Assembly: GCA_002377985.1 (NCBI GenBank)
Contig: DFQW01000200.1
Coordinates: 1-11,774, forward strand
Direction of reading: 5' to 3'
Length of the DNA stretch: 11,774 bases
Source: Halieaceae bacterium UBA3479
Lineage (GTDB): Bacteria > Pseudomonadota > Gammaproteobacteria > Pseudomonadales > Halieaceae
Position 1 is the stretch's first letter. Every line of letters starts with the position of its first letter. The translations under genes and the position numbers were made by a program. Of the stretch, positions 1 through 7,142 are shown piece by piece. Below the pieces are notes generated by a model. It saw only the letters and a list, made by a program, of their open reading frames with translations. It did no database searches and had not been told where the DNA came from.

Positions 1-1890
1 CATGAGCTGGTGGGTCGCCTTTCGCCGGAAGACAGCCGCGTCCCGATACGAATGGGTGACTACTGGCATGCCAGCCGCTTTCAGGCCGGGCAGGATTTTG
101 CCATCCCCGCCAGACGTCAGGGCAGCCTCGAGGCGGAGGAGGAAATCCTGCTTGATGGCAACGCCAGAGCGGACGGTCACGACTTTTACAGCATGGCGAA
201 TCTACTTGCCTCGGATGACGGACGGTTCATTGCCGTAGCTGAAGATTTTCTGGGGCGGCGCATCCATGACATCCGGATTCTGGATACCCAAAGCGGGCAA
301 TTTCTGCCCGACCAGCTTTCGGGAGCAGCACCAGATCTTGCCTGGTCTGCCGACGGCCAGTACCTGTTTTACCTGCGGCAAGATCCCCAGACACTGCTGG
401 CCAAGTTTGTCATGCGGCACCGAATTGGCACGGCTGATGTCGAGGATGTAATGGTCTACGAGGAATTGGACGAAACTTTTTATACCGGCCTGTCCCGGAG
501 CAGATCGGGGGCCTGGCTGGTACTGCAACACACCGAAACCACTACCACTGAGACACAAATACTCTCGGCGGCCAGTCCTACTGGCGCCTTCGAACCTGTC
601 GTGCCCCGCGAGGCTGGACATGAATACGCGATAGAGGACGCCGGTGACAAGCTCTATATTCTCTCCAACTGGGGAGCCCAAAATTTTCGGGTGATGATTT
701 CGGATATCGGCACTGCAGCCGACAAAGACCAATGGCGAGAGGTACTACCCGAGACAGAAGACACGTTACTTAGCGGAATGACGACAATCAGTGATTGGCT
801 GGTGCTGGAACAGCAGCAGAATGGACAACAGAATCTGTGGGCACTGAACACCCAAAGCGGCGAAAAGATCTATATCGATAGCGACGAGCCCGCCTCGGCG
901 TATTGGGCCGTCGACAACGTCAGCGCCGACACCACAGTGGTCCGTTACTTGCAAACCAGCCTCACCAAACCCAACCAAATCTGGCAAGTCGACCTCGCCA
1001 ACGGGGCAAGAACGCTCCTCAAGGAAGTGCGGGTGCCCGGCGATTTTAGTGCTGATCGCTACGCGACCAGACGGATGGATGTGGTCGCTCGAGATGGAGA
1101 ACTGATACCCGTCACCTTAGCGTTCCATAAAGACACACCGTTAAATGGGACAGCCCCGGGCCTGATTTACGGCTATGGGTCTTATGGTAGCTCTACCCTG
1201 CCGTACTTTAATCCGGCGCTTATCAGCCTGCTAGATCGCGGATTTGTCTACGCTATCGCCCACATTCGCGGGGGACAAGAAAAGGGCCGAGGATGGTATG
1301 AGGCGGGCAAGATGATGAACAAGGTCAACACTTTCACCGACTTCATTGACGCCACCGCCGCGCTGCAGGAACAGCAGATATTTGACGCCACGCGCACCTA
1401 TGCCCGTGGGGGTAGTGCCGGCGGGTTACTCATGGGCGCCGTGCTGAATATGGCTCCGGATTTGTATCACGGCGTCATCGCCGCAGTGCCCTTCGTCGAC
1501 GTGATCACCACGATGCTGGACCCCTCAATACCCTTGACCACGGGAGAGTGGAACGAATGGGGGGACCCGCGGGAAAAGGACGCCTACGACTACATGCTCG
1601 CTTATTCACCTTATGATCAGGTGAAAGCGCAGGCGTATCCGCACCTGCTAGTTACCACCGGCCTGCACGACTCACAGGTTCAGTACTTTGAACCGGCAAA
1701 ATGGGTCGCCAAACTTCGGGCAACACGCACGAATCGCAATAAACTGATGTTGTATACCGACATGTCTGCAGGACATAGCGGCGCCTCGGGCCGCCTCAAG
1801 CGGTTTGATGATTACGCCAGAGAATTTTCGTTTCTTGTTTCACTGGCGGAAGAGCAGGACGCAAGAGGGGTACAGAGCCAAACCCAGTAG
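1..1890 (+). CDS. ptrB: Oligopeptidase B (S9A prolyl oligopeptidase family), 5'-truncated by the window edge
   Basis: This is a cytosolic serine peptidase that cleaves short peptides after Arg/Lys. The reading frame is open from base 1 (HELVGRL...), so the true start lies outside. Alignment from memory with E. coli PtrB around the active site suggests about 60 N-terminal residues are missing; 629 are present. The N-terminal two thirds is the beta-propeller and the C-terminal third the alpha/beta hydrolase. Counting from base 1, the catalytic triad is Ser472 in RGGSAGG, Asp557 in GLHDSQVQY and His592 in SAGHSGASG. The stretch VPFVDV...LTTGEW...EWGDP after the nucleophile is typical of OpdB rather than prolyl endopeptidase. 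One oddity is GEWNEW (516-521): the second acidic residue of the usual GE(F/W)EEW is Asn518. The gene converges on the amidohydrolase with 3 bases between stops and no room for a separate terminator. Family assignment is firm. Confidence 0.95.
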   Translation, partial: HELVGRLSPEDSRVPIRMGDYWHASRFQAGQDFAIPARRQGSLEAEEEILLDGNARADGHDFYSMANLLASDDGRFIAVAEDFLGRRIHDIRILDTQSGQFLPDQLSGAAPDLAWSADGQYLFYLRQDPQTLLAKFVMRHRIGTADVEDVMVYEELDETFYTGLSRSRSGAWLVLQHTETTTTETQILSAASPTGAFEPVVPREAGHEYAIEDAGDKLYILSNWGAQNFRVMISDIGTAADKDQWREVLPETEDTLLSGMTTISDWLVLEQQQNGQQNLWALNTQSGEKIYIDSDEPASAYWAVDNVSADTTVVRYLQTSLTKPNQIWQVDLANGARTLLKEVRVPGDFSADRYATRRMDVVARDGELIPVTLAFHKDTPLNGTAPGLIYGYGSYGSSTLPYFNPALISLLDRGFVYAIAHIRGGQEKGRGWYEAGKMMNKVNTFTDFIDATAALQEQQIFDATRTYARGGSAGGLLMGAVLNMAPDLYHGVIAAVPFVDVITTMLDPSIPLTTGEWNEWGDPREKDAYDYMLAYSPYDQVKAQAYPHLLVTTGLHDSQVQYFEPAKWVAKLRATRTNRNKLMLYTDMSAGHSGASGRLKRFDDYAREFSFLVSLAEEQDARGVQSQTQ

Positions 1891-1893
1891 TCT

Positions 1894-3453
1894 TCAATCT
1901 TCACCGAGCGAGTTAATCAATTTGATGCCGGCGCCCGCTTCGTCAGACAGGGCGCCGTCTCTCACCGACACGGTGCCGCCCACTACGACGTACCGCATGC
2001 CCGCAGGCGCCAGAAACGGGTTCTCATAACTCGCGCGCGCTGCCACTTGAGCTGCGTCAAATATGACCAAGTCTGCATCGGCGCCGACCTGTATTCGACC
2101 TTTATTGCGAAACACTGACGCGAAGGCTTCCATACGTTGTGCGGGCAGCAAGCTTAGCCGTGCAATGGCATCCGAAAGGGTCAGTAGCCGCTCCTCACGC
2201 ACGTACTGGCCCAATACGCGGGTCGACGTTCCTGCGCCATTGGGCACGACCTTACGCTCATAACTCGCGAGCGGCATAGCGTCGCTGGCCACCATCACGT
2301 GGGGTCGACTAATGGCGCGACGATTCCAATCCTCGCGAATATAGTGGTGCATGGTCTGTCCATCCGGTCGCGTTGCCCGGTAAGCATGGAAGGTTTCTTC
2401 CGTGAGCCACTCCCCGGTTTCCGCCCACTGCACGTCACCATAATCAATCGCAAAAATCTCCCGCCAGTTGCGGGAAAACACGTCGGATGAAATAGCCGCA
2501 GATCCCGACGTCCACGGGAACATCTCTGTCGTTACATCCACTCCCCGCGCTCTGGCCGAATCAATTTTGTCGAGCCAATCATCCACGCCACTCATCGCGC
2601 TGGCGTTCAAATGACAGATATGAACCGATGCTCCCGAGCGTTCCGCAACTGCCAAGACCTCCTCCAGTCCCGCGGGGTCACCATCGATACCACGACGAAC
2701 GTGGACAAATACAGGCACTCCAAAGCGGGCAGCCACCGAAAAAATCATGTCACGCTCTGCGTCATCCACCGCTCGAGTCATGTAATCGAGAAGCAATCCG
2801 ATACCCAAACCACCGGCCGCGAGTTCCCGCTCCATGATCATCTTGATACGATCGATTACTTCCTGATTGGCCGTCTGAGTAAATGCCTTCCCAGACATGT
2901 CGATACGACCGGAGCGCGCCAACTCGGCAATCGCCTCAGGATCGATGACCTGCATGCGAATCCAGGCGTGCCCAACGGAAGCGCCAAAATGCGTCAGTGG
3001 TCCTTCCCCCAACCGCTGGCCATATCGAGCGATGGGAAAGCTGCCGGCTTCCAGCTCCAGCACCGTGGTTACCCCATCCAACAGCTCTAATTGGTATCCC
3101 GGCTCAGCCGTGCTATGAGAATGCAGATTAATAAATCCGGGGGCTACCACCAACCCGCTGGCATCAATCGATCGATGGGCCTTCAGCGGTCTGTCGCTGA
3201 TCGTCACGATCTTGCCCTGACGAATACCGAGCGAACGCACAGCATCCAGCTGGCTCTCCGGGTCAATCACGCGCCCCCGATTGATAACGAGATCGTAGTC
3301 GACACTTGCTGTGACTGCGCCCGTGGCAACGACCAGCACCACAGCCGCCGCAAAGGGTATTACCTTGGAGAAATCCGCTGCTTCTCGGAAAACCGCCACA
3401 GCGCGCTGCAGAAGACTGACGCTATTGTTGATCACGACTCCGTCTCGGATCAC
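1894..3453 (-). CDS. D-aminoacylase-like metal-dependent amidohydrolase, exported or membrane-anchored
   Basis: This is an amidohydrolase-superfamily TIM-barrel enzyme resembling N-acyl-D-amino-acid deacylases; the substrate is unknown. The layout is a hydrophobic export or anchor segment (about 32-50, FAAAVVLVVATGAVTAS), a small beta domain (DYDLVINRGRVIDPES, 52-67), the HxH metal site in GFINLHSHS (His111, His113), further candidate ligands His251 (FVHVRR) and His281 (HICHLNAS), Asp391 in VASDAMP, and the C-terminal composite beta domain (GADADLVIFD). Classical D-aminoacylases carry a metal-binding Cys in a V-G-N-C-G motif; here the stretch is TTVLELEAG, so Cys is replaced by Ala next to Glu133/Glu135. 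The start is uncertain. GTG 3453 gives a long n-region and overlaps the MgtC gene by 32 bases. GTG 3435 (14-base overlap) or GTG 3399 would give a shorter, more normal signal peptide. It is probably cotranscribed with the MgtC-like gene. Superfamily is sure, specificity is not. Confidence 0.85.
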   Translation of the reverse strand: MIRDGVVINNSVSLLQRAVAVFREAADFSKVIPFAAAVVLVVATGAVTASVDYDLVINRGRVIDPESQLDAVRSLGIRQGKIVTISDRPLKAHRSIDASGLVVAPGFINLHSHSTAEPGYQLELLDGVTTVLELEAGSFPIARYGQRLGEGPLTHFGASVGHAWIRMQVIDPEAIAELARSGRIDMSGKAFTQTANQEVIDRIKMIMERELAAGGLGIGLLLDYMTRAVDDAERDMIFSVAARFGVPVFVHVRRGIDGDPAGLEEVLAVAERSGASVHICHLNASAMSGVDDWLDKIDSARARGVDVTTEMFPWTSGSAAISSDVFSRNWREIFAIDYGDVQWAETGEWLTEETFHAYRATRPDGQTMHHYIREDWNRRAISRPHVMVASDAMPLASYERKVVPNGAGTSTRVLGQYVREERLLTLSDAIARLSLLPAQRMEAFASVFRNKGRIQVGADADLVIFDAAQVAARASYENPFLAPAGMRYVVVGGTVSVRDGALSDEAGAGIKLINSLGED

Positions 3454-3997
3454 GCTCTACCACGCGGTTACTCGCCCCGGTATCCGCATACCGTTTTCGC
3501 CACCACGAAGGTCGATCCTCCCCCTGTCGCCAGGTACTGTAGTGGGCGTGAACACCGCGGGTAAGCGAGGAGAATACCCGCTCCAGTCTGTCTACAAAAA
3601 GAAGTATCGCCAGAACAACCAAAGACATCTTGATGGCAGTGCCGTTGCCGGCGATGGGAATAATGACGCCGATTGAGGCCAGCACCCAGATTGTCGCCGC
3701 TGACGTAACGCCCAAAATCACCCCGTCTTTTGCCAACATCACGCCCGCACCAAGAAAACCAATCCCGGTAACGATTTGCCCGATGATTCTTGTGGGATCC
3801 GATGCGTTCGGAAAAAAGTGTTGGGAGATCGTAAGGAAAATATAGGTGCCCAGCACAATGAGCGAGGCGGTAAGGATACCGACCGGCTTGCCTTTCACCT
3901 GTCGCTCGAGACCGATCAGGCTACCACAGAGAATGCAAGTCCCCACCGCACTCCACAGAAACGGATCGATCGCTAGCAGACGTTGAATTTCATCCAT
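3422..3997 (-). CDS. MgtC/SapB family inner-membrane protein
   Basis: This 191-residue integral membrane protein has the MgtC/SapB N-terminal domain. It carries the family motifs GSLIGLERQ (25-33) followed by KP (37-38), and TRIIGQIVTGIGFLGAG (69-85) followed by GVTSAATIWV (96-105). About five membrane spans can be seen (near 13-31, 40-56, 72-88, 93-115 and 120-136). A hydrophilic, Arg/Trp-rich tail of about 50 residues follows; the separate C-terminal soluble domain of Salmonella MgtC is absent. Most chromosomal homologues of this type have no proven role; Mg2+ homeostasis or F-ATPase modulation is known only for a few virulence-associated members. ATG 3997 is preceded by a weak CAGG. It lies 57 bases downstream of cyoE on the same strand, and its 3' end overlaps the start of the amidohydrolase. 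Assignment to the family is firm, function is open. Confidence 0.9.
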   Translation of the reverse strand: MDEIQRLLAIDPFLWSAVGTCILCGSLIGLERQVKGKPVGILTASLIVLGTYIFLTISQHFFPNASDPTRIIGQIVTGIGFLGAGVMLAKDGVILGVTSAATIWVLASIGVIIPIAGNGTAIKMSLVVLAILLFVDRLERVFSSLTRGVHAHYSTWRQGEDRPSWWRKRYADTGASNRVVERDPRRSRDQQ

Positions 3998-4054
3998 ATG
4001 CCTGTGTGATGCGACAGCACCCCTCTGGAAAAGATCAGAAGCATCGCGTATTGC

Positions 4055-4951
4055 CTAGAACAATACCTTGGGCAGGAGATAGTGATCCAGCAACATTATC
4101 GGGAAAATCGCCATGAGGTATACGATCGAGAAGCGGAACATTTTCATCGCGTCGCTATTTTTCATGGTACGCAACAGGGTCACGGCCTGAAAAATGAATA
4201 TTGCCCCCAATATCGAGGCTCCAATAAGGTACAGCCAACTACTCATTCCCGTTGCCACGGGCAGTAGCGTCGCCACAAATAGCATCAGGGTGTAGAGCAG
4301 TATGTGCTGCGCTGTGTAACGCGACCCATGTGTAACCGGCAACATCGGAATTTCCACCTTGGCATATTCCTCTTTGCGCGCGATCGCCAGTGCCCAAAAG
4401 TGGGGCGGCGTCCAGGCAAAAATAATCAGCACCAGCAACAGCGCATGACCATCGATCTGATTGGTCACTGCCGTCCAACCCAAAAGCGGCGGCATCGCTC
4501 CCGCCAATCCGCCAATGACAATATTCTGTGGCGTCGCTCGCTTTAGATACAGCGTGTAAATAAACGCATACCCCACCAACGACGCCAGCGTCAGCCACGC
4601 CGTCAGCGCATTAACCTGAGTCAGTAATATCAGCATGCCCACGGAGCACAGAACAAAGGCGAAGATCGCCGCACTCTGCGAGTCGATTTTGCCCTTAACA
4701 ATGGGCCGGCTTGCGGTGCGCGCCATAACGGCATCCACGTGTTGGTCGGCGAGGTGGTTAATCGCCGCGGCTGACCCGGAACATAGGGCGATGCCAAGAC
4801 TCGCAAAGATCACTACGCGGGGATCCACCACACCGGTGGTCGCCATACACATGCCAACGATAGCGGTGAGAATCATGAGCCACACCACATTCGGCTTGCA
4901 CAGCTCGTAGTAGTCCCGCCAGGTAGTGCGTTCTGTCAGACTGGTTTCCAT
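4055..4951 (-). CDS. cyoE: Protoheme IX farnesyltransferase (heme O synthase)
   Basis: This polytopic UbiA-superfamily prenyltransferase (also called CtaB) adds farnesyl to heme B to make heme O, the precursor of heme A for the oxidase encoded alongside. With start ATG 4951 it has 298 residues, the usual family length. Diagnostic motifs are the Asp-rich loop NHLADQHVD (Asn65, Asp69, Asp73) continuing into AVMARTASRPI, the second conserved loop YLKRATPQN (about 135-143), and AWTPPHFWALAI (179-190) leading to KVEIPMLP. Seven to nine hydrophobic spans cover the rest. An in-frame ATG at 5011 would add 20 residues (HYTVPRLFL...) that family members lack; neither start has a strong SD, and ATG 4951 is preferred on length and on the conserved WRDYYELCKP start. 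The gene is divergent from senC across the 4952-5116 gap. A weak 6-bp inverted repeat (4048-4053 with 4061-4066) spans its stop codon. Confidence 0.95.
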   Translation of the reverse strand: METSLTERTTWRDYYELCKPNVVWLMILTAIVGMCMATTGVVDPRVVIFASLGIALCSGSAAAINHLADQHVDAVMARTASRPIVKGKIDSQSAAIFAFVLCSVGMLILLTQVNALTAWLTLASLVGYAFIYTLYLKRATPQNIVIGGLAGAMPPLLGWTAVTNQIDGHALLLVLIIFAWTPPHFWALAIARKEEYAKVEIPMLPVTHGSRYTAQHILLYTLMLFVATLLPVATGMSSWLYLIGASILGAIFIFQAVTLLRTMKNSDAMKMFRFSIVYLMAIFPIMLLDHYLLPKVLF

Positions 4952-5116
4952 CACCGGAAAAAACTCGCTCCGTCGTGGGCTGAGAAAAAGACGTGGCACA
5001 GTGTAATGCATGCCGGGTGCAATCGCGCGGTATTTAACCCAATTGTGTAGGGCATTATTGACGTAGGCTGCCCGCCATTGTCAGACTGACCCCTGTATCT
5101 CTTGGGGGCTAATATC
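4952..5116. promoter_or_regulatory. Divergent intergenic region between cyoE and senC with a candidate operator
   Basis: These 165 bases separate the two divergent genes and should contain both promoters. On the plus strand TTGACG (5058-5063) resembles a -35 box, but only a poor -10 (CAGACT) sits at suitable spacing. On the minus strand CTGACA (complement of 5079-5084) resembles a -35, with an AT-rich CAATAAT 18-19 bases downstream. A perfect 11-base palindrome, GTCAGACTGAC (5080-5090, arms of 5 around a central A), overlaps both elements and is a candidate operator half-site pair. None of this is strong enough to call a specific sigma-70 promoter. If cyoE starts at 5011 instead, the region shrinks to 5012-5116. 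Confidence 0.3.
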
Positions 5117-5803
5117 TTGGCGCATAAAGCGACCCGGCAGCGCATATCTCTATTTTTTCTGGTAGCAGCGGCCTTCGTTGGGGTGTCTCTGGTCGCCGGA
5201 GGATACTGGACGGTATGGCAAACCCGGAATCCGCCATCAGTATCTGACCTGCCACCTGCGCTGACCGCCTTTACCGAGCGCAGGCCACTGGCAGAATTCG
5301 CGCTTGTCGATGATGCAAAGGGGGTTTTCGATCTCGGATCCCTAGACGCCCGCTGGTCTTTCTTGTTTTTCGGCTTTATGTATTGTCCGGATATCTGCCC
5401 CACGACCTTATACGATATGTCGCGGGTAAAGCGTGACATTTTGGCCATGGGCGTCGAAACAGAGACACTGCAGTTTGTTTTTATCTCGGTGGATCCAGCG
5501 CGTGACAAAGCGTTACAACTCCAGCGTTATGTTCAGTACTTCGATCCCGAGTTTGTGAGCGCTACCGGCTCAGTGGGACAATTGACCAACCTGACGAGAC
5601 AGTTGGGGGCCCCCTTTAGAGCAGAGCCCGAAACAGCAGCAAACGTCTATGAGGTAACGCACTCCAGTGCGATCTATTTGGTGGACCCTGCCGGCCAGTA
5701 CGCGGGCATTATCAGCCCGCCTTTGGTGCCCAGCGAGATCGCCGGGGAGTTCTACAAGCTTTACCGCGCCAGCGCGACCTCCCAGCTCACATGGCGCGAC
5801 TAA
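5117..5803 (+). CDS. senC: SCO1/SenC-family copper chaperone for cytochrome oxidase assembly
   Basis: This membrane-anchored periplasmic thioredoxin-fold protein delivers copper to, or reduces the cysteines of, the CuA site of oxidase subunit II. The N-terminal hydrophobic anchor is LFFLVAAAFVGVSLVAGG. The copper site is present: CPDIC (Cys90 and Cys94, numbered from 5117) in FGFMYCPDICPTTL, and the distant His182 in EVTHSSAIYLVDP. VFISVDPARD is also family-typical. No ATG start exists; the frame opens after a TGA at 5087-5089. TTG 5117 is chosen because GGGGG (5104-5108) lies 8 bases before it; TTG 5102 would add five residues with no SD. The gene is on the strand opposite the oxidase operon, and its TAA (5801-5803) overlaps the stop of the 58-residue gene in CTAA (5800-5803). 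It very probably matures the CoxB encoded nearby. Confidence 0.92.
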   Translation: MAHKATRQRISLFFLVAAAFVGVSLVAGGYWTVWQTRNPPSVSDLPPALTAFTERRPLAEFALVDDAKGVFDLGSLDARWSFLFFGFMYCPDICPTTLYDMSRVKRDILAMGVETETLQFVFISVDPARDKALQLQRYVQYFDPEFVSATGSVGQLTNLTRQLGAPFRAEPETAANVYEVTHSSAIYLVDPAGQYAGIISPPLVPSEIAGEFYKLYRASATSQLTWRD

Positions 5804-5976
5804 GGACCAGTCAATCCCTCTTCTTGCTTACCAGCATGAACCGTATCGACCCGAGACGGCACGCCTTTGCTGTGATCAACTAACAAGTACGCAAACAGGT
5901 ACATCAGCACCGTAAGCACGAGAAAAACAATAACGTGGGTCGTATAGTTGGTGTCTTCGGTCTTGTGACCACCCAT
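5800..5976 (-). CDS. 58-residue single-span membrane protein, last gene of the cytochrome oxidase operon
   Basis: This short gene lies between the subunit IV-like gene and senC. The product begins MGGHKTEDTNYTTHVIV, has one strongly hydrophobic segment (about residues 14-33, ending LMYLFAYLLVDHS), and ends in a polar tail (GKQEEGLTGP). ATG 5976 has an excellent SD, AAGGGG (5984-5989), 7 bases upstream, matching those of the two genes before it. It starts 36 bases after the subunit IV-like stop and ends in TAG overlapping the convergent senC stop. I do not recognise a named family. By position and topology it could be a small accessory or assembly subunit of the oxidase, in the way CcoQ or CcoH serve cbb3 oxidases, but no homology to those is claimed. 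Reality of the gene is supported by SD, hydrophobic pattern and fit in the operon; function is inference. Confidence 0.75.
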   Translation of the reverse strand: MGGHKTEDTNYTTHVIVFLVLTVLMYLFAYLLVDHSKGVPSRVDTVHAGKQEEGLTGP

Positions 5977-5983
5977 TTTGGTT

Positions 5984-5989
5984 CCCCTT
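5984..5989 (-). promoter_or_regulatory. Ribosome binding site for the 58-residue gene
   Basis: AAGGGG on the minus strand lies 7 bases before ATG 5976. It is the main evidence, besides coding content, that this short gene is translated. Confidence 0.7.
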
Positions 5990-6012
5990 ATCGGAATAGC
6001 AGTTGGGCTACA

Positions 6013-6399
6013 TCAATGATGCGGCGAGGCCGGTGCGGCAATAATCAGCTCCTTCAAAAAGTACACGCCCCTTTGAAAAAACGTCCAATCTGCCTCCAGT
6101 GATCCGATCGCAACCAGCGTCAACAAGAGCGCCGGGGGCACAAGAATAAAGTACACCATAGCCAACCGCTCCCACACCATGTGCATGAACACGGCAATGA
6201 TCAATCCCGCTTTCAAGACCATGAACAACAAAATCAGGAACCACCGCATGTAGCCTTGTACTTGATAGAAGTCGACCGCATAAGACATTGCGCTCAACAC
6301 AAACAGAAGAATCCAAATCTTGAAATAGACTCCCAGCGGATGCTGTATCGCTTCTTCCTGTCGGATAACGGGCTCGTGCCCATGCGCTGCATGATCCAT
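6013..6399 (-). CDS. Cytochrome c oxidase subunit IV-like protein (prokaryotic COX4/CyoD type)
   Basis: This 128-residue membrane protein belongs to the small fourth subunit group that stabilises bacterial heme-copper oxidases. It has a short His-rich N-terminus (MDHAAHGHEP), three membrane spans (about 24-44, 52-74 and 80-100) and the family-typical Lys-to-His-Met segment LKAGLIIAVFMHM (62-74). A longer reading from 6468 exists, but ATG 6399 is the start. AAGGGAG (6406-6412) is 6 bases upstream and the longer version would run far into the subunit III gene. The preceding TAA stop (6411-6413) forms part of this SD, so translation is probably coupled. The C-terminus ends SPHH. The gene sits just after the canonical subunit III, the usual place for subunit IV. 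Divergent sequence makes the exact family model less sure than position and topology. Confidence 0.85.
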   Translation of the reverse strand: MDHAAHGHEPVIRQEEAIQHPLGVYFKIWILLFVLSAMSYAVDFYQVQGYMRWFLILLFMVLKAGLIIAVFMHMVWERLAMVYFILVPPALLLTLVAIGSLEADWTFFQRGVYFLKELIIAAPASPHH

Positions 6400-6410
6400 A
6401 ACTGTCTCCC

Positions 6411-7130
6411 TTACCAAAGATAGAAGAACGCGAAAATAAAGACCCAAACCAAATCTACAAAGTGCCAATAAAGGCCGAGTATCTCGATCTCTTCATAGTT
6501 CCCGCCGCGCTTGGTAAACCAGCCCGGAGTCTGCTTATCGAGATGGCCCGTTGCCACTTTGTAAGAGAAGATAAAGAGGAAAATCACGCCAATAGAAACG
6601 TGAAAGCCGTGAAACCCCGTGACCATGAAGAAGACCGAACCAAATTGTGCAGCACCCATGGGGTTACCCCAGGGTCTAACGCCCTCCTCAAAAATGAGCT
6701 TACTCCACTCAAAAACCTGCATACCCACAAACGTCGCGCCCAACAGCGCGGTGGCGAGCAGTAACCAGAACGTGACCCACTTGTTTTTGCGATAACCGTA
6801 ATTCACGGCTAACGCCATGGTTCCGCTCGACGTGATCAGTACGAAGGTCATGATGGCGATCAGGATGAGCGGGATGGGAGCGCCACCAAAACTCAACGCA
6901 AAGACCTCGCTCGCACTGGGCCACGGATCTAGCGTCGACATACGCACCGTCATGTAGGAAGCGAGGAAACAACCAAAAATAAAGGTGTCACTGACGAGGA
7001 ATATCCACATCATTGCCTTTCCCCAAGGCACACCCTTAAAGGCCCTTTGATCCGAACCCCAGTCATCAAAGAAGCCAGCGAGCCCCGGTTTTAACTCCAG
7101 TGAATCAGATGCCATTGTCTCGGTAGACAT
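6411..7130 (-). CDS. coxC: Cytochrome c oxidase subunit III (canonical copy)
   Basis: This 239-residue integral membrane subunit of the heme-copper oxidase binds lipid and sustains proton uptake into subunit I. Landmarks are WIFLVSDTFIFGCF (42-55), the conserved glutamate in QVFEW (Glu141), GFHGFHV (172-178) and the C-terminal YWHFVDLVWVFIF (221-233). Six to seven spans are visible after a soluble N-terminal stretch of about 35 residues (ADS-type start, with GVPWGKAM before the first span). ATG 7130 has AAGGGGG (7138-7144) 7 bases upstream, and that SD contains the TAA stop of the preceding subunit III paralogue. It is the fourth gene of the coxB-coxA run. The conserved glutamate shows this is the functional type III subunit of the pair. 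Confidence 0.95.
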   Translation of the reverse strand: MSTETMASDSLELKPGLAGFFDDWGSDQRAFKGVPWGKAMMWIFLVSDTFIFGCFLASYMTVRMSTLDPWPSASEVFALSFGGAPIPLILIAIMTFVLITSSGTMALAVNYGYRKNKWVTFWLLLATALLGATFVGMQVFEWSKLIFEEGVRPWGNPMGAAQFGSVFFMVTGFHGFHVSIGVIFLFIFSYKVATGHLDKQTPGWFTKRGGNYEEIEILGLYWHFVDLVWVFIFAFFYLW

Positions 7131-7142
7131 GGTCTTTCCCCC

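Noticed and set aside
202..732. 176-codon minus-strand open frame inside the oligopeptidase B gene
   Set aside because: It lies wholly antisense to a conserved enzyme and has no recognisable motif; it is a shadow frame.
2611..3564. Plus-strand open frames (2611-3090 and 3091-3564) opposite the amidohydrolase
   Set aside because: The opposite strand encodes a full amidohydrolase with metal motifs; these frames have no family features.
4048..4066. Inverted repeat GTATTG/CAATAC around the cyoE stop as a terminator
   Set aside because: It has only six mostly A-T pairs and no following T-tract. The MgtC-like gene follows closely on the same strand.
4951..5508. 185-codon minus-strand open frame across the cyoE/senC gap and senC
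   Set aside because: It is antisense to the SCO copper-site region, with low-complexity basic/Ser-rich content. It would also destroy the divergent promoter region.
6400..6468. Extended N-terminus of the subunit IV-like protein
   Set aside because: It would overlap the subunit III gene by 58 bases; ATG 6399 has an ideal SD and gives the family-sized protein.
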